Source of the DNA: Eudorina sp. 2006-703-Eu-15
Taxonomy: Eukaryota; Chlorophyta; Chlorophyceae; Chlamydomonadales; Volvocaceae
Reading direction: 5' to 3'
Length of the DNA: 64,000 nt
Assembly (NCBI GenBank): GCA_003117195.1
Contig: BDSI01000073.1
Coordinates: 186,001-250,000 of the forward strand
In this document: positions 62,001-64,000 of the stretch, in pieces
Layout of the letters: each line of letters starts with the position of its first letter
Numbering within the stretch: the first letter of the stretch is position 1
The notes under the pieces: generated by a model
Seen by the model: only the letters and a program-made list of their open reading frames with translations
The model's database searches: none
Told to the model about the DNA's origin: nothing
Position numbers and translations under genes: made by a program

Positions 62001-64000
62001 CTGAGGCGGCCGCGCGCCGGCGGAGGGAGGGATACGGCGGTCACGGGTAAAAGAGCATGTGTGTGTATTATTGAGTATGGGTATAGTTGTGCACGGCTTG
62101 GAGAAGGATGCGAGCCGTCGGTCACCGTTAGCGCAGTGCGCGTGTGGTGCGCAGGACCGCCGGCTGAGAATGCCGAGCAGTACTGATGATGCCGCAAGCT
62201 CAGTTCGGGCGTCCGCGCCTGGGCAGCGTGATCTGTGATGAGTCCAGGAAGGAGCGCACGTGTGCGAGGCCTGCGGGGCTTCTCGTAAGGCCTGCAGGGC
62301 CCCTCGTAAGGGCCCCGGCCGCCGTGCGTGAGGCACCGCACCGGAGCCTTGGGTGCAAACGTGGCAAAACGGGCACATCGCGGTCAGGATTCGTGCCTGC
62401 AGCTTGACCAGGACACAAGGACTTCGCGGGGCCGCCTCCGCAGCGCACCGCGGCCGCAGCGCGGCGACTGCCCCCCACCGCCGGTTTGAATATGGCTATG
62501 ACTTGCCGGTGTCCTGTAAACCCCACAACCACCCCGCTCACTCGGCCTTGTCGTTGTCCAGCTGGGAACTCAGCAGCCTGTCCAGGCTGGCTGAGATGTG
62601 CAGCTCCGCGGCTGTGCCCTCCCGGCCAACGGCCGCCTGTGCGGGAAGCCCCAAAGAGGCGGATGGGTGTCTCAGATGTTGTCCGCTACAGGTGGGTGTC
62701 ATGGATGCGGCTACAGGGCGTCGGGTGCGGCAGCTACAGGGCGCTTCGGTTTCACTGTGCTGCACAGTCGAGATGGGTCCAGTGCGTGTGTGTGTGGGGG
62801 GGGGGGCGCGTACTAGCCATGCAGCGCCCGTTCCGAACCTCCGCACGGTTGCGCCGACGAGTCGGTGTGCATTCCGTGGGGTTGGATGCAGTCAGGAGTG
62901 CAGTTCTGGAGTCGGATGGATGGGTGTGCCCCCAGCATACAGTACCCACACGGACCTGTCGCTGCGCGCTGCCCTCCGAGCCCGCGCCCGTCAGTGCACC
63001 AAGCTGGGTCCCACGCTCGTCCAGTCGCCGCGCCCGCTCGTCCAACTGCTTCGTACGCTCGTCCAGGTCGAGTCGCTGGAGCTCCACCTGCCGCAGCATC
63101 AGCGTCAGCTCTCCCTCCCGCTCGTCGAGCATCCTGGCCCGTTGCTCATGTTCAGAGGCGACGCTCTCGAGCTGCCGGTGGCGCTCCTCGAGACGCTCTG
63201 ATGCGTCGGTTCGCTGCGACCGCTCGTCCAGATTCCGGGCCCGCTCGTCCAACTGCCGTGCCTGCGCATTCAGACGCCGAGCCTGCTCCTCCGCCTGGAG
63301 GACCTGCTCGTCCAGCTTCCACGCGCGGTCGTCCAGCTGCCGCTGGCGTTCGTCCAGCGCCCGCGACCGCTCGTCCAAGGATCGCGATCGTTCATCAAGC
63401 TTACTGAGCGCCGCCTCAGCGTGACGCTGCCGCTCGTCCAACTGACGCCGTCGCTCGTCCAACTGTCGGCCCTCCTCCCGCAACCCAGCGCGCTCCTCCC
63501 GCACCTGCGCCTGTTGCTGCTCCAGGTCCGCACCAAGCCCCCGCCGCGTCTCAGCCTCCGTGACCTGCAACACACGCACACAGACAACGAACATGCCGTA
63601 CAACCGACTTGCCGTACATCCTCGTACACAACGAACTCTTTGCGATGCAAAACTGACACTTCCAGAACATGACCACTTGCATTGCATGACCATGATCACC
63701 CGGAGGGTCAATGCGCATGGGGTATAGGCGAGTCAGCCACCGCGGGCTGGCTCCCCAGAAGGGCCATGGCTGGGTCCCCATTGTGGCATGGGTGCTCATG
63801 AACCTGGTTTGCAACGTTGGTGGCACTGGGCCACGTCAGCCCAGCCTGCGGCAGCGCAGCCCAGCCCAGCCCAGGCCGTGCCAACGCCAACGCCAGCCCC
63901 AGCCCCAGCCCAGGCCCCAGCCTACCGCACGTACCTGCAGGTCCGCCAGCTGGCGCTCCAGCTGCTCCGCCCGCTCACGCAGCGACCGGATCTCAGCATC
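56068..64000 (-). CDS. Very long coiled-coil protein (cilium/centriole-type architecture), partial
   Basis: Thirteen exons in perfect phase: 63935-64000 (continues right), 62956-63564, 62542-62636, 61853-62000, 61520-61716, 60944-61097, 60279-60400, 59757-59898, 59281-59427, 57834-59068, 57148-57523, 56628-56784, 56068-56180; about 1,187 residues in the window. The first nine exons form an almost unbroken coiled coil. One exon (62956-63564) has many near-heptad LDER units (RQLDERRRQLDERQRHAEA; SKLDERSRSLDERSRALDER). Then a roughly 410-residue low-complexity exon rich in Ala, Gly and Gln (with YLYRMYTDAAGG), a Gln/Pro region, and two short helical exons (LYRITEPMAADLGPKEQPF; RVESHQRALSQWEGGVAAQM). 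No catalytic motif. The architecture resembles centriolar or ciliary scaffold proteins, such as FBF1-like proteins, but this is only inference. Both the start and the 3' end are outside the recognised part. Confidence 0.85.
60203..60243. repeat. 10-bp tandem repeat (TACTCTAGAA), 4 copies
   Basis: Near-perfect copies in an intron of the long coiled-coil gene, just left of exon 60279-60400. Confidence 0.95.

Overview
The window looks like nuclear DNA of a volvocine-type green alga (Chlamydomonas/Volvox relatives). Reasons: GC-rich coding exons with strong third-position G/C; many short exons separated by GT-AG introns of about 70 to 1,000 bp; Ala/Gly/Gln homopolymers in proteins; abundant (GT)n/(CA)n and minisatellite repeats in introns; and gene content typical of a photosynthetic flagellate (a CHASE-domain nucleotide cyclase, a plastid fibrillin, secretory FKBPs, a nucleolar UTP14). 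No prokaryotic, organellar or viral genome features are seen. Gene models were assembled by eye from codon frame, splice sites and phase matching. Exon joins were checked by phase, but no transcript evidence was available.

Layout. 1-5059 (-): receptor nucleotide cyclase (TM, CHASE ectodomain, TM, class III catalytic domain), running off the left edge; possible extra upstream exons at 5.5-6.2 kb. 6.2-8.8 kb: AT-richer intergenic. 8829-11178 (+): secretory FKBP, 6 exons. 11.2-14.6 kb: intergenic with a LINE 3'-end fragment and a perfect hairpin. 14625-17110 (-): E2-like ubiquitin-conjugating protein with a large C-terminal extension. 18270-about 21.0 kb (-): unrecognised secreted or wall-type protein built from a repeated exon triplet. 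24393-24464 (+): tRNA-Gly(UCC). 24635-28940 (-): probable plastid coiled-coil membrane protein. 31235-38734 (-): UTP14, 10 exons, 1,228 aa. 40113-42555 (-): plastid lipid-associated protein/fibrillin. 44126-48708 (-): BFR1/proton-pump-interactor-like coiled-coil protein, 8 exons, 599 aa. 50050-51751: a 1.7-kb element with 35-bp terminal inverted repeats and an ATTA target duplication, carrying an unknown ORF. 51836-about 53724 (+): second secretory FKBP. 55.6-55.95 kb: long inverted-repeat hairpin. 56068-64000 (-): very long coiled-coil protein, open at the right edge.

How the genes relate. They are ordinary unlinked eukaryotic genes, not operons. Shared themes are the secretory pathway (two FKBP paralogues on the same strand 43 kb apart with the same exon phases), plastid proteins (fibrillin, coiled-coil membrane protein), ribosome biogenesis and RNA binding (UTP14, BFR1-like) and cilia-type coiled coils. 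The most novel items are the TIR element with its unknown ORF just upstream of the second FKBP, the modular secreted protein, the long hairpin at 55.7 kb, and the E2-like protein with an atypical active-site loop and an F-box-like motif.
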